A stretch of DNA of 35,099 nucleotides. Origin: Methanosarcina sp. MSH10X1. GTDB taxonomy: Archaea; Halobacteriota; Methanosarcinia; Methanosarcinales; Methanosarcinaceae. Positions 1 to 8,015 of the stretch are shown here, one piece after another (the stretch's first letter is position 1; every line of letters starts with the position of its first letter). A model generated the notes under the pieces. The model ran no database searches. It was not told where the DNA came from and was given only the letters and a program-made list of their open reading frames with translations. The position numbers and the translations under genes are program-made. The stretch covers positions 1 to 35,099 of the forward strand of contig NZ_SCHL01000026.1 in the NCBI RefSeq assembly GCF_004099695.1, read 5' to 3'.

Positions 1-2
1 CC

Positions 3-434
3 CAGATTGAAGAAAACCTGAAGATTGCATCCGAAGCCTACCCTGATACCCTGACCGAAGCCGAAATACAGCTTGTGAAGCGAGTGGAGCAAAAATACCG
101 GGAACTTATGAAAACAGGCTGTACAGGCTGTAGATACTGTTTACCCTGCCCTTCAGGTGTGGATATTCCCGGGTGCTTTGAAATTTATGATAATTTCTAC
201 CTGTCAGGCAATGAAAAAGAAGCGAAATTGATGTATGCGGCAAAGCCTGGCGCGATAATAAGAGGCGGCGTTCTCGGCTACGCTTCCCAGTGCGTGCAGT
301 GTGGACAATGCGCTGAAAGATGCCCGCAGCACCTTGATATCCCTTCCCTTCTTGAAGCCGTTGTGGAAAAATTTGAGGGAAAAGACCACAGGGGATGGAG
401 AATAATTGCGAAAAAGGCTTTTGGGAAAGAGTAA
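3..434 (+). CDS. Aldo/keto reductase with C-terminal ferredoxin-like domain (5' truncated by window)
   Basis: The frame is open to the left edge, so only the C-terminal ~143 residues are seen; the GTG at 75 is probably internal. The visible part has two cysteine clusters, CTGCRYCLPC followed by a Pro and GVDIP, and CVQCGQCAERCPQHLDIP. These are the two [4Fe-4S]-type motifs found at the C terminus of the aldo/keto reductase family predicted to be ferredoxin-like oxidoreductases. The catalytic TIM barrel would lie upstream of the window. Expected role: a cytoplasmic redox enzyme of unknown substrate using iron-sulfur electron transfer. It ends with TAA and faces the flavin-reductase-domain gene at 563-1129. 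Confidence 0.82.
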   Translation, partial: QIEENLKIASEAYPDTLTEAEIQLVKRVEQKYRELMKTGCTGCRYCLPCPSGVDIPGCFEIYDNFYLSGNEKEAKLMYAAKPGAIIRGGVLGYASQCVQCGQCAERCPQHLDIPSLLEAVVEKFEGKDHRGWRIIAKKAFGKE

Positions 435-562
435 AAAGGCAACTGGAAATGCGCAAGGGCGGTTGGAAGAATAAAGGACAGATGACATAGCACGGATATT
501 TATAGCCTGTTAATTAATTAGCCCCTGGATATAACCGCCCCATCTTTCTTATTCCATTTAGT

Positions 563-1129
563 TCAGCATTCCTTCCCTATCGAAAAAGCCTTTCCGATAT
601 TACACCCGATGCTATAGTAGCTCCGGTTTCCGGTACCGTATATAATCGGACGGATTTTCTCAATATCCGGGTTCTTATTTTCGTCAAGCACGGATTCTTC
701 GGCTTTGATATCCACGATTTCTCCTACAAAGAGGGTGTGAAGCCCTATCTCAAGAGTATGCAGAAGTTTGCATTCGAGGACAACCGGGAACTCTCCTACG
801 TAAGGGGCGGGCACGATTTCGCTCCTTACAGGGGTGAGACAGGCTCCTTCAAACTTGTTTTCATCCCTGCCGCTTGCCATACCAAGGTAATCGGTTTCTT
901 TTACATAGTCTTCGGACGGGATGCTTACGGTAAATGCCTTATTTTCTATGATCCCGGCATAGCTGTAAGTTGCCTTTCTTAAGGATACGCTGATACATGG
1001 AGGGTTCGAGCAGCAGATCCCTCCCCAGGCTACGGTCATGGCATTTGGTATTCCGTTCATATCATAGGTGCCTACGACCCAGGTCGGCGTCGGAAACGCC
1101 TGTGGCTTTGCTCCTATTGATTGTTTCAT
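563..1129 (-). CDS. Flavin reductase-like domain protein (flavoredoxin family)
   Basis: A 188-residue protein, counted from the ATG at 1129 ([10 protein letters not shown]). A longer reading from a TTG at 1156 adds nine residues unlike the family and is not preferred. Features of the FMN-binding flavin-reductase-like/flavoredoxin fold: the N-terminal P-x-P-x-W-V-V-G-T-Y strand, the NAMTVAWGG and [11 protein letters not shown] segments that form the FMN pocket, the KAFTVSIPS strand, and a C-terminal [15 protein letters not shown] tail. The known relative in Methanosarcina is a flavoredoxin that carries electrons through FMN. Role here: cytoplasmic flavin-dependent electron transfer, partner unknown. 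It converges on an iron-sulfur oxidoreductase gene, but no operon is implied. Confidence 0.8.
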   Translation of the reverse strand: MKQSIGAKPQAFPTPTWVVGTYDMNGIPNAMTVAWGGICCSNPPCISVSLRKATYSYAGIIENKAFTVSIPSEDYVKETDYLGMASGRDENKFEGACLTPVRSEIVPAPYVGEFPVVLECKLLHTLEIGLHTLFVGEIVDIKAEESVLDENKNPDIEKIRPIIYGTGNRSYYSIGCNIGKAFSIGKEC

Positions 1130-1283
1130 GCTTTTAGTTTCATTTCGATAATACAAAAAGGTTTTTCGACCCGGATCACACCTATCCTATCTACTACTCT
1201 CCCTTTCCATTCTTCCGATATTTTATATTATTGACAGCAGGCAAAAGCAAAGTATCGTTTATTTAAAATGTATATTTTGCGGC

Positions 1284-1297
1284 TATTATATATATTA
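1284..1297 (+). promoter_or_regulatory. Candidate TATA box for the small surface-protein cluster
   Basis: An uninterrupted TATTATATATATTA lies in the spacer after the flavoredoxin gene and is the best archaeal TATA-like element before the first cluster gene. A start site about 25 bases downstream would leave a leader of about 270 nt before the start near 1585-1600. That leader would begin close to a perfect GCATGT/ACATGC hairpin at 1319-1335. Confidence 0.35.
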
Positions 1298-1362
1298 CGG
1301 ATAATATAAACAGAGGTAGCATGTGAGAAACATGCGGTTTAATTCAAAAGCGCCGGTAAGCT

Positions 1363-1428
1363 ATTTTCCCGGTCAGGGTTGATGAATATTCATTATTCCG
1401 GCGGGCATCGAGTCTCCGTCCAGGGGAA
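1363..1428 (+). repeat. Duplicated leader element, copy 1
   Basis: This segment aligns without gaps to 1855-1920 at roughly 70% identity, mostly through transitions, and both copies precede a paralogous small membrane-protein gene. Shared blocks include TCAGG, AATATT, ATTATTCC and CCAGG. No clear codon periodicity is seen in the differences, so a regulatory or structured-RNA leader is more likely than a coding exon. The stretch from 1429 to 1584 holds no gene I can support; the short frame 1379-1573 is unconvincing. Confidence 0.5.
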
Positions 1429-1584
1429 AACCGGGGAAGAAAGGAATAGGTTACGGAAACTCAAGATTATTGTAATTGTATTTGAAGTACAGGTTACTGT
1501 TGCAGTACTGTTTACAGTTACAAAGAACTCTAAGAAAAAAGTAAGATTAAGGTTGAACAGGTTACCACTGTAAGTAGTTAACAA

Positions 1585-1794
1585 ATGGGGGGTATAAACA
1601 TAAAACTAAAGAAAATGCATGTAGTTGGCGGTTTATTAACAGGGACAGCTGCCGGGATTTTAGCTGGCTTGACTGCCGGACTTGTGGTTATGTATATTTA
1701 CGATCGGTATATCCATGAGAAAGAAGTACACAAAAAAGTCATATCCGCTTCTAAGAGGACTCTTAAACCACATAAATGCCTCATAATAAAATAA
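1585..1794 (+). CDS. Small Gly/Ala-rich single-span membrane protein
   Basis: A 69-residue protein with one hydrophobic Gly/Ala-rich helix (about residues 14-37, GGLLTGTAAGILAGLTAG) and a basic tail (YDRYIHEKEVHKK). It is a paralogue of the N-terminal 45 residues of the next gene but stops before any Ig-like domain, so it is either a stand-alone anchor or a truncated copy. The ATG at 1585 has no Shine-Dalgarno upstream. Instead the six G's that follow it form the cluster-wide box (1588-1599), which points to an ATA at 1600; initiation there would give a 64-residue product. Function unknown; probably inserted in the cytoplasmic membrane. Confidence 0.5.
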   Translation: MGGINIKLKKMHVVGGLLTGTAAGILAGLTAGLVVMYIYDRYIHEKEVHKKVISASKRTLKPHKCLIIK

Positions 1795-1854
1795 AGGGCA
1801 TTCAGATGGATGTACTGAGTCGAACGTGCTGTCAAATTAAACTAACTTTTAATT

Positions 1855-1920
1855 CTTTTCCTGCTCAGGACTGGTAAATATTTATTATTCCAGTAAGTAT
1901 CCATCCTTCAGCCAGGAAAT
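1855..1920 (+). repeat. Duplicated leader element, copy 2
   Basis: Second copy of the segment at 1363-1428, about 60 bases before the initiation box of the Ig-like protein gene at 1993. In this copy ACTGG (1870-1874) and CCAGT (1890-1894) could pair around an AT-rich loop. The equivalent bases in copy 1 do not preserve that pairing, so a conserved structure is not shown. Confidence 0.5.
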
Positions 1921-1980
1921 GCAGTCACAACTAATGCTTTTAAAGCCTGTAAAATTAAGGCTGAGTCCGTAATATGTTGT

Positions 1981-1992
1981 GGGGGTATAAAA
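1981..1992 (+). promoter_or_regulatory. G-rich initiation box before a CTG start
   Basis: GGGGGT followed by ATAAAA and then CTG at 1993. The G-run can pair with the archaeal anti-Shine-Dalgarno (ACCUCC) through one G-U wobble. Identical geometry occurs at 1588-1599 (next codon ATA), 3001-3012 (next codon TTG) and 3363-3374 (next codon CTG), which makes this the likely ribosome-binding site of each gene. Confidence 0.5.
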
Positions 1993-2544
1993 CTGACAAA
2001 GAAGCACACACCTGGTGGTCTGATAACGGGAGCAGTTGCTGGAACCGTTGCCGGAGTTGTGGCGGGTTTGGTTGCCGGAATTACAATGAGATATACTTAC
2101 GATAAGGTAGTTCGTGAGAAACAAATTCATAGAAAACCCAAAACCACTCCCGGGAGAGCGTTTAAACGCCGTCCGATTCCTGCTACAGTCAAGGCTGTTT
2201 ACCCGGACAGGCAAACTTTATCTCATAACCTCAAATCCCCGATCTGGGTCGAATTCGATGCGCCTATGGACAGTTCTACTATCACGAAGGATACGGTTAT
2301 AGTTAAAAATTCAGTCTCCGATAAACCTGTAGACGGTTTCCTTGATGCAGGTGACAGGATTCTGATGTTCCGGCCATATGCAAACTATCCTATGGAAAAT
2401 GGCGGAGCCAGAGTCTCCATTACTTTAATAGGAACCGATTCCGGATCGGGAGCTATCACCGATACAAAAGGCGTTCCCCTTGATGGAGACAACGATGGAA
2501 AAGCGGGGGGAGATTTCGAATATAAATTCAATATCGTGAGATGA
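1993..2544 (+). CDS. Membrane-anchored SbsA/Big_5 Ig-like domain protein, probable CTG start
   Basis: From CTG 1993 the protein has 183 residues: a short basic N terminus (TKKHTPGG), a Gly/Ala/Val-rich membrane span (about residues 9-32), a basic linker, then one Ig-like domain (about 70-182). The domain carries the SbsA/Big_5 hallmarks: VYPDRQT, PIWVEFDAPMD, STITKDTVIV, ILMFRPY and an Asp-rich LDGDNDGKAGGDFEYKF end that may bind calcium. The frame is open from 1897 but has no ATG, GTG or TTG before 2059, and starting at 2059 would remove most of the membrane span. Similarity to the gene at 1585 extends upstream to about 1987, supporting 1993. Likely a cell-surface structural or adhesion protein; exact role unknown. 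Confidence 0.72.
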   Translation: MTKKHTPGGLITGAVAGTVAGVVAGLVAGITMRYTYDKVVREKQIHRKPKTTPGRAFKRRPIPATVKAVYPDRQTLSHNLKSPIWVEFDAPMDSSTITKDTVIVKNSVSDKPVDGFLDAGDRILMFRPYANYPMENGGARVSITLIGTDSGSGAITDTKGVPLDGDNDGKAGGDFEYKFNIVR

Positions 2545-2572
2545 AGAAACTCCACAAAAAATCTTTTAATTT

Positions 2573-2631
2573 TTTATTTTAATTCTTTATTTTAATTCTT
2601 TATTTTAATTCTCTATTTTAATTTTTTATTC
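2573..2631. repeat. 13-bp T-rich tandem repeat
   Basis: Unit TTTATTTTAATTC, three exact copies (2573-2611), one diverged copy (2612-2624) and a partial copy. It begins about 30 bases after the stop of the Ig-like gene. T-rich runs on the coding strand are typical archaeal termination signals, so this may act as a terminator. The remaining spacer to 3012 holds a candidate TATA box (2834-2847) and a possible degenerate third leader copy around 2952-2984. Confidence 0.75.
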
Positions 2632-2833
2632 ATATAATAATTCCTCCTTTTACTTCTCTTTTATTACGAATTTTTTCCACAGGCGCAGGACAGGGCTGTA
2701 ACTTTCAAACCGGAGAACCGTTCTTTGCTACTTGCCTCAGAATTTTTCCTTCCGTACTTCGGTTTAATTTTTAAGTGCATTTTTATTTACTTCCTCCTGT
2801 GTGCCGGATCTCGCGCCTGTTTAAAACTATAAC

Positions 2834-2847
2834 AAATATATAAATAG
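2834..2847 (+). promoter_or_regulatory. Candidate TATA box for the 3013-3890 gene pair
   Basis: AAATATATAAATAG matches the archaeal TATA consensus. A start about 25 bases downstream would give a leader of about 145 nt before the TTG at 3013. Confidence 0.45.
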
Positions 2848-3012
2848 TCTCGAAGTCAGTATAAAATAATTTAATCCCTTGTATAGTTGCCGTTATATAA
2901 TATGCAAGCTATAGGATAAATACAGGAGTATTAAATCCACTACTCTCCTTTCCGGGTAAAAATTATAGAATTCGGGGGATGTCCGGTAAGGGAAAAGCGA
3001 GGGGGTGTAAGA

Positions 3013-3354
3013 TTGCTGAATATAAGCAAATACGGTAAGTTAGCGCTGAGTGCATATGTGATGAAGAAAATGAAATCAAGGAGCAGGGGTACGTTGCGTA
3101 AATATGCCAAACTGGCCCTCGGGGCGTATCTCATTAATCAACTCAAGTCAGAAAAACCTGAAAAAGAAATCGAATACGAATTTGAACCTGAAGAAGAGAT
3201 AATATTGAGTGAACCAGCCGAAGTTGAAGCAGCTCATGGGCCTTCAATGAAAATAGGTAAAATAGTTCTTGGTGTGCTTGCTGGCGCTACAATTATATAC
3301 GCACTTAAGAGACAGGCTGCTAAAAAGAGTGGACACGGAATCGAAGTAGAGTGA
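3013..3354 (+). CDS. Small modular membrane-associated protein with repeated KYxKLALxAY segments
   Basis: A 113-residue protein read from TTG 3013, which sits exactly six bases after GGGGGT. Residues 5-23 (KYGKLALSAYVMKKMKS) and 30-48 (KYAKLALGAYLINQLKS) are an internal duplication of a basic amphipathic or hydrophobic segment. A Glu-rich linker follows (about 49-75, many EPE/EEE), then a related third hydrophobic segment (IGKIVLGVLAGATIIYALKRQ), probably membrane spanning. The next gene starts with the same kind of segment. The stop TGA overlaps the GTG at 3351, so the pair may be translationally coupled. Not recognised as a named family; probably surface or membrane organisation. Confidence 0.65.
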   Translation: MLNISKYGKLALSAYVMKKMKSRSRGTLRKYAKLALGAYLINQLKSEKPEKEIEYEFEPEEEIILSEPAEVEAAHGPSMKIGKIVLGVLAGATIIYALKRQAAKKSGHGIEVE

Positions 3355-3890
3355 GCCTGAAGGAGGGTATAAGCCTGTACAAAATAAATAAATGGTGTAA
3401 ACTCCTGCTGGGGGCGTTTGCAGGAATTGCCATTATATATGCCTCTAAAAAACACATATGTTATGACAGGTTCCTTCCAGAAGCTTTAAAATCCTTTTCC
3501 ATGCCATTCAAGCGCGGACAGGCTCCTCCAAGGGTTAAATCCATCTATCCTGACAGGCAGACCTTTGCTTTCAGGCATGATTCCCCTATCTGGATCGAAT
3601 TTGATATGCCTATGAATAACGCAACCATCACGAAAGAAACCGTAATAGTCAGAAGTTCTGCATCGAATGAACCTGTTGACGGCTTGCTTGACACAGGCTC
3701 CAGAATGCTGATGTTCCGTCCTTATGACGAATATCCTGCGGGGGAATCAGGCGCTGAAATTACAGTCACCTTAATTGGAAGCGAAACCGGATCAGGATTC
3801 ATAATGGACGAGCGCGGTATTGCTCTTGATGGGGATGGAAACGGAAAGCCCGGAGGAGACTTTGAATATACTTACAGAATTATAAAGTGA
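3351..3890 (+). CDS. Membrane-anchored SbsA/Big_5 Ig-like domain protein (second copy)
   Basis: A 179-residue protein from GTG 3351, which overlaps the preceding stop as GTGA. A stronger Shine-Dalgarno, GGAGGGT at 3362-3368, instead points to CTG 3375 (171 residues). The N-terminal KINKWCKLLLGAFAGIAIIYASKKH is a single span related to the third segment of the previous protein. After a linker, an Ig-like domain matches that of the 1993 gene closely: VKSIYPDRQTF, SPIWIEFDMPMNNATITKET, MLMFRPYDEYP, LDGDGNGKPGGDFEYTY. The two Ig domains are clear paralogues on unrelated anchors. Likely exposed outside the cytoplasmic membrane. Pyrimidine-rich DNA follows and may terminate transcription. Confidence 0.78.
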   Translation: MSLKEGISLYKINKWCKLLLGAFAGIAIIYASKKHICYDRFLPEALKSFSMPFKRGQAPPRVKSIYPDRQTFAFRHDSPIWIEFDMPMNNATITKETVIVRSSASNEPVDGLLDTGSRMLMFRPYDEYPAGESGAEITVTLIGSETGSGFIMDERGIALDGDGNGKPGGDFEYTYRIIK

Positions 3891-4045
3891 AGTCAGGTGT
3901 GAAGTAAAAAGGTTTGCCTTCCGAAAAAAGCCTTTTTAACTTCTTATATTTTGACCTACTTTCCATTTTAATTTCTTATATTTTTTTATTTTATCTTATT
4001 ATTTTTTATTCTACTCTATTATATTTTTATTTTATTATTTTTATT

Positions 4046-4095
4046 CTATTCTATTCTATTCTATTATATTCTATTCTATTCTATTCTATTCTATT
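4046..4095. repeat. CTATT pentanucleotide microsatellite
   Basis: Four CTATT units, one ATATT, then five CTATT units, inside a longer T/A-rich tract (about 3950-4120) between two convergent genes. It ends only about 25 bases before the stop codon of the hydantoinase gene. A frame through it (3914-4252) encodes only a Tyr/Leu/Phe/Ile low-complexity string and is not a gene. The T-rich plus strand could end transcription from 3351-3890. Confidence 0.9.
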
Positions 4096-4121
4096 TTGTT
4101 TTATTTTATTTTGTTTTATTT

Positions 4122-7100
4122 TTAGTTTTCCTGGGTTCCCTTCTCGCCATATCCTCCACCGCCCGGGGTTTCGATCACAAAAAGTTCACCGGACTTCAGC
4201 ACAATTTCAGCCTGCCCTCCTATTTCGAGAACACTGCCGTCCCTGCGGATAAGCATATTTTTTCCGCACTTTCCGGGCATTCCGCCTTTGAGCCCGAAAG
4301 GAGGGAGTTTCCTGTGGCTTGAAAGAATGGCGGCATTCATATCCTTCAGGAACCTGAGTTTACGGACAACCCCATTCCCACCCCTGAATTTGCCATCTCC
4401 GCCGCTTCCTTCCCGGATGGAAAACTCTTCAAGCAAAACCGGAAACCTTGTTTCGAGGATTTCAGGGTCGGTAATCCTTGAATTGGTCATGTGCGTGTGA
4501 ACGGCATCCGTTCCTGAAAATCCGGGGCCTGCCCCTGCACCTCCGCAAATGGTTTCATAGTACTGGAGGTCGGCATTTCCGAAGGTGAAATTGTTCATCG
4601 TACCCTGGGAAGCCGCAAGCGCGCCAAGGGCTCCGAAAAGGGCATCAACAATATACTGCGAGGTTTCAACATTTCCTGCAACAACCGCAGCAGGGGGTAC
4701 GGGTTTTAGCAGGGAACCCTCAGGGATGATAATCTCAAGCGGCATCAGGCAGCCTGCATTGAGAGGAATGTCACTTCTTACAAGCGTCCTGAACGCATAG
4801 AGCACGGCAGCGATGCAAACCGAAGCGGGAGCATTGAAGTTATTCGGAAGCTGAGGAGAAGTACCTGTAAAGTCGATTCTGGCACCCCTGTTTTTGCGGT
4901 CGATTGTAACTTTCACCCTGATTGCACTTCCGTCATCAAGTGAATAGATGAATTCCCCGTTTGCGAGCCTGTCAATAACTCTTCTGACCGCTTCCCCGGC
5001 GTTATCCTGTACATAGCCCATATAAGCTTTAACGGTTTGAAGGGAAAATTCCTCAACCATCCTGCCCAATTCGGAAAGCCCCTTCTCATTTGCTGCGGTC
5101 TGCGCGCGGATATCAGCAATATTCTGGTCAGGATTTCTTGCGGGATATTCTCCCGAGTCCAGCCAGGCTTTCAGCTTTTCCTCACAGAACCGACCCTGTT
5201 TTACAATTCTCATACCCTCGCTCAGCACTCCTTCTTCCGAGATGTTTCTGCTGCCCGGCGGCATGGAACCCGGGCTGATTCCTCCTACATCGGCATGATG
5301 ACCTCTGGATGCGAGGTAGAACAGGATTTCCCCTGAACTTCCAAACATCGGGGTAACAACCGTGATATCAGGCAGATGGGTTCCTCCGTGGTACGGGGAA
5401 TTGATCAGATATACATCCCTTGCACGCATTTCCTTTAATTGTGTCCGGATAAGGGATTTTACGCATTCTCCCATTGAGCCCAGGTGCACAGGGATATGGG
5501 GCGCATTTGCTATAAGGTTCCCCTGCCCGTCAAAAACGGCGCAGGAGAAGTCCAGCCTCTCCTTTATATTTACCGAGTGTGCGGTATTCTGCAGGGTGAA
5601 TCCCATCTGCTCGGCAACTGACATGAACCTGTTATTGAAAATCTCTAGCATTACAGGGTCGACACCGGTCCCTATAGCTGTACTGGCAGGAAGCGGAAGA
5701 TTCCTTTTAAGGAAAAGATGGTTACGTTCAGTAATTACTCCTTCCCAGCCGGGTTCGAGAATAATGGTCGTGTTTTTCTCGATAAGTATAGCAGGCCCGA
5801 GTATGCAGGCTCCGGGTTTGAGCTCTTCTCTCTGGAAAACCGGGGTCGTGTGAAACTCCCCGTTGCTGTACATCCGGACTCCGGCGACAGGAGAGATAAC
5901 AGGATGTTCTTCCCTTTCCAGTACAGGATCAAGAACTTTCTCATTAATTCCGATGGTTTCTACGGAAACGGCTTCAATAATCAAGGCTTTGCCCTCCATC
6001 ACAAATCCGAAACGCTTCCTGTGGGCTTCCTCAAACTCCTCCCTGAGAATATCCCTATCCGCAAAATCGACAACCAGCTGTGTATCCGAGCCCTCATAAC
6101 GCATATGCACTTTGTAGAGCGCAGCAATTTTATCTTCCTGCAGTCCCTGTTCGCGCATGAGCAGGCGGCTTTCTTTCTCAAGCCCGGAAAATACTGTTTT
6201 TAAATGCTCTACCAGCGTATCTGAGAGTTCGCTGCCTGCATAGTGTTCTTTTATCAGCCTCCGGTCTGCAAACCCCATGCCGTATGCCGAGAGCACGCCT
6301 GCGTACGGATGAATGAAAATGCTTTCGATCCCGAGGCTGTCTGCAACCCTGCAGGCATGCTGGGCAGCAGCTCCTCCGAAGCAGCAGAGAGTATATTCTT
6401 TTACGTTATACCCTCTCTGGACCGAGATTTTCTTGATAGCATTTACCATATTCTCAACCGCAACCGAAAGGAAACCCTCGGCTACCTGTTCAGGCGTCCA
6501 GGTACTATTTCCGCTTTCACTTTCACCTGAAACCTTTTCCGCAAGCTCTGCGAATTTCCTGCGCACAATTTCAAAATCAAGCGGCTGGTTGGCATCAGAC
6601 CCGAAAATCGGCGGGAAAAATTCGGGCTGCAATTTCCCAAGCATGACATTACAATCCGTAACCGTAAGCGGTCCACCTTTTCGGTAGCAAGACGGCCCCG
6701 GCTCCGAACCTGCCGAATCGGGACCAACCCTGAACCTGCCTCCCTCGTAGTGAAGTATGGAGCCTCCGCCTGCTGCAACCGTATGGATACGCATCATTGG
6801 AGAACGCAGGCGCACCCCTGCAATCTCGGTTTCAAGACTGCGCTCGTATTCCCCGCTGTACTGGGCTACGTCCGTAGAGGTGCCTCCCATATCGAAAGTT
6901 ATGATCTTCCCTGCTCCCGCCATTTCCGAAGTTGCAACCGCCCCGACAATTCCCCCTGCCGGACCGGAAAGGATACAGTCCTTGCCCTGAAATGTTGCGG
7001 GGTCCGTAAGCCCCCCGCTGGACTGCATGAACATGAGCCTGGGGCTTTTTATTAATCCCGGATCTCTACCTCCCCAGCTAGCTTTATCAGTCCCATTTCC

Positions 7101-7823
7101 GCTTTCTTTTCCTCCCCCTACATCTCCCAGGGATTTTTGCACCACATTGACGTACCTGCGGAGCACAGGAGAAAGATAGGCATCCACGACTGTCGTTTCC
7201 CCCCTGCTTACGAGTTTTATTAACGGGCTTGCCTGATGGGAAAGCGACACCTGCGTAAACCCGATTTCCCTGGCAAGCCTGCCGAGTTTGAGCTCATGCT
7301 CGGGAAACCTGTACGCATGCATAAGCACGATTGCAGCCGAGTGGATTCCGGCTTCAAAAGCCGCTTCAAGCTCTTTTTTTGCATTTTTAAGGTCAAGGGC
7401 TGCAAGCTCCTCCCCGCCGGCTCCGACCCTGCCGGACACCTCGATAACTCTCTCATAAAGCTGTTCCGGAAGCTCAATCTTCTGAGCAAATATATCCGGG
7501 CGGTTCTGGTACCCGATTCTCAAAACATCCCCGAACCCCCGGTTTATAACAAGTACAGTCCTTTCCCCTTTCCGCTCAAGCAGAGCATTCGTGCCGACCG
7601 TTGTTCCCATTTTCACGGACTCTATAATTTCAGCAGGCAGCGGCGCATCTCCTGGCAGCCCGAGAATCTGCCGAATCCCATGCATGGCTGCATCCTTATA
7701 GTGACACGGATCTTCGGAAAGAAGCTTGTGCGTGATCAGTTTTCCATCAGGGCTGCGGGCAACGATATCAGTAAACGTGCCTCCGCGGTCTATCCAGAAC
7801 TGCCATCCGGCTTTGGGGGACAT
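4122..7823 (-). CDS. 5-oxoprolinase/N-methylhydantoinase, fused HyuA-HyuB type
   Basis: A 1233-residue protein from ATG 7823 ([10 protein letters not shown]). The frame extends 50 codons further upstream, but that part is AT-rich and unlike the family. The N-terminal half is Hyu[12 protein letters not shown] near residues 10-20 and [11 protein letters not shown] near 310 form an ASKHA-type nucleotide-binding site. From about residue 720 ([12 protein letters not shown]) the HyuB half follows, ending [21 protein letters not shown]. The family hydrolyses ATP to open a lactam ring, classically 5-oxoproline to glutamate, or N-methylhydantoin. The fused layout and the DRGGTFTD motif resemble eukaryotic-type 5-oxoprolinases (about 1290 residues). 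Substrate cannot be told from sequence. It appears to stand alone as a transcription unit. Confidence 0.88.
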   Translation of the reverse strand: MSPKAGWQFWIDRGGTFTDIVARSPDGKLITHKLLSEDPCHYKDAAMHGIRQILGLPGDAPLPAEIIESVKMGTTVGTNALLERKGERTVLVINRGFGDVLRIGYQNRPDIFAQKIELPEQLYERVIEVSGRVGAGGEELAALDLKNAKKELEAAFEAGIHSAAIVLMHAYRFPEHELKLGRLAREIGFTQVSLSHQASPLIKLVSRGETTVVDAYLSPVLRRYVNVVQKSLGDVGGGKESGNGTDKASWGGRDPGLIKSPRLMFMQSSGGLTDPATFQGKDCILSGPAGGIVGAVATSEMAGAGKIITFDMGGTSTDVAQYSGEYERSLETEIAGVRLRSPMMRIHTVAAGGGSILHYEGGRFRVGPDSAGSEPGPSCYRKGGPLTVTDCNVMLGKLQPEFFPPIFGSDANQPLDFEIVRRKFAELAEKVSGESESGNSTWTPEQVAEGFLSVAVENMVNAIKKISVQRGYNVKEYTLCCFGGAAAQHACRVADSLGIESIFIHPYAGVLSAYGMGFADRRLIKEHYAGSELSDTLVEHLKTVFSGLEKESRLLMREQGLQEDKIAALYKVHMRYEGSDTQLVVDFADRDILREEFEEAHRKRFGFVMEGKALIIEAVSVETIGINEKVLDPVLEREEHPVISPVAGVRMYSNGEFHTTPVFQREELKPGACILGPAILIEKNTTIILEPGWEGVITERNHLFLKRNLPLPASTAIGTGVDPVMLEIFNNRFMSVAEQMGFTLQNTAHSVNIKERLDFSCAVFDGQGNLIANAPHIPVHLGSMGECVKSLIRTQLKEMRARDVYLINSPYHGGTHLPDITVVTPMFGSSGEILFYLASRGHHADVGGISPGSMPPGSRNISEEGVLSEGMRIVKQGRFCEEKLKAWLDSGEYPARNPDQNIADIRAQTAANEKGLSELGRMVEEFSLQTVKAYMGYVQDNAGEAVRRVIDRLANGEFIYSLDDGSAIRVKVTIDRKNRGARIDFTGTSPQLPNNFNAPASVCIAAVLYAFRTLVRSDIPLNAGCLMPLEIIIPEGSLLKPVPPAAVVAGNVETSQYIVDALFGALGALAASQGTMNNFTFGNADLQYYETICGGAGAGPGFSGTDAVHTHMTNSRITDPEILETRFPVLLEEFSIREGSGGDGKFRGGNGVVRKLRFLKDMNAAILSSHRKLPPFGLKGGMPGKCGKNMLIRRDGSVLEIGGQAEIVLKSGELFVIETPGGGGYGEKGTQEN

Positions 7824-8015
7824 GAAGGAGATAATTGTAGAGGTGGTATTAATTATTAATCGGGAGTTTTCAGGTTTTGAAGTTTTTATACAAGTTCCCT
7901 GCTTTCCTGATATATAATAACTACAAATGTATTTTATTGCTTTAGCCTTGAAGGTTTTTTGAGCTTCCAGCAAATGATATCAAAGAATTAAAAAGAGAAG
8001 GTGTTTTGAAAGAAT

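Noticed and set aside
1379-1573. 64-codon frame in the leader of the first small membrane protein
   Set aside because: TTG start with no Shine-Dalgarno; the part shared with the second leader copy shows no codon-like substitution pattern.
1981-1992. GGGGGTATAAAA considered as a BRE/TATA promoter rather than a ribosome-binding site
   Set aside because: A promoter here would start transcription inside the coding region, and in all four genes the box has the same short distance to the first codon, as expected of a Shine-Dalgarno.
3914-4252. 112-codon plus-strand frame rich in Leu, Phe, Tyr and Ile
   Set aside because: It runs through the CTATT microsatellite and into the antisense of the hydantoinase 3' end; the product is low-complexity and lacks a ribosome-binding site.
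7236-7859. 207-codon plus-strand frame opposite the hydantoinase start
   Set aside because: Shadow of a strongly supported minus-strand gene; no family motifs and no ribosome-binding site.
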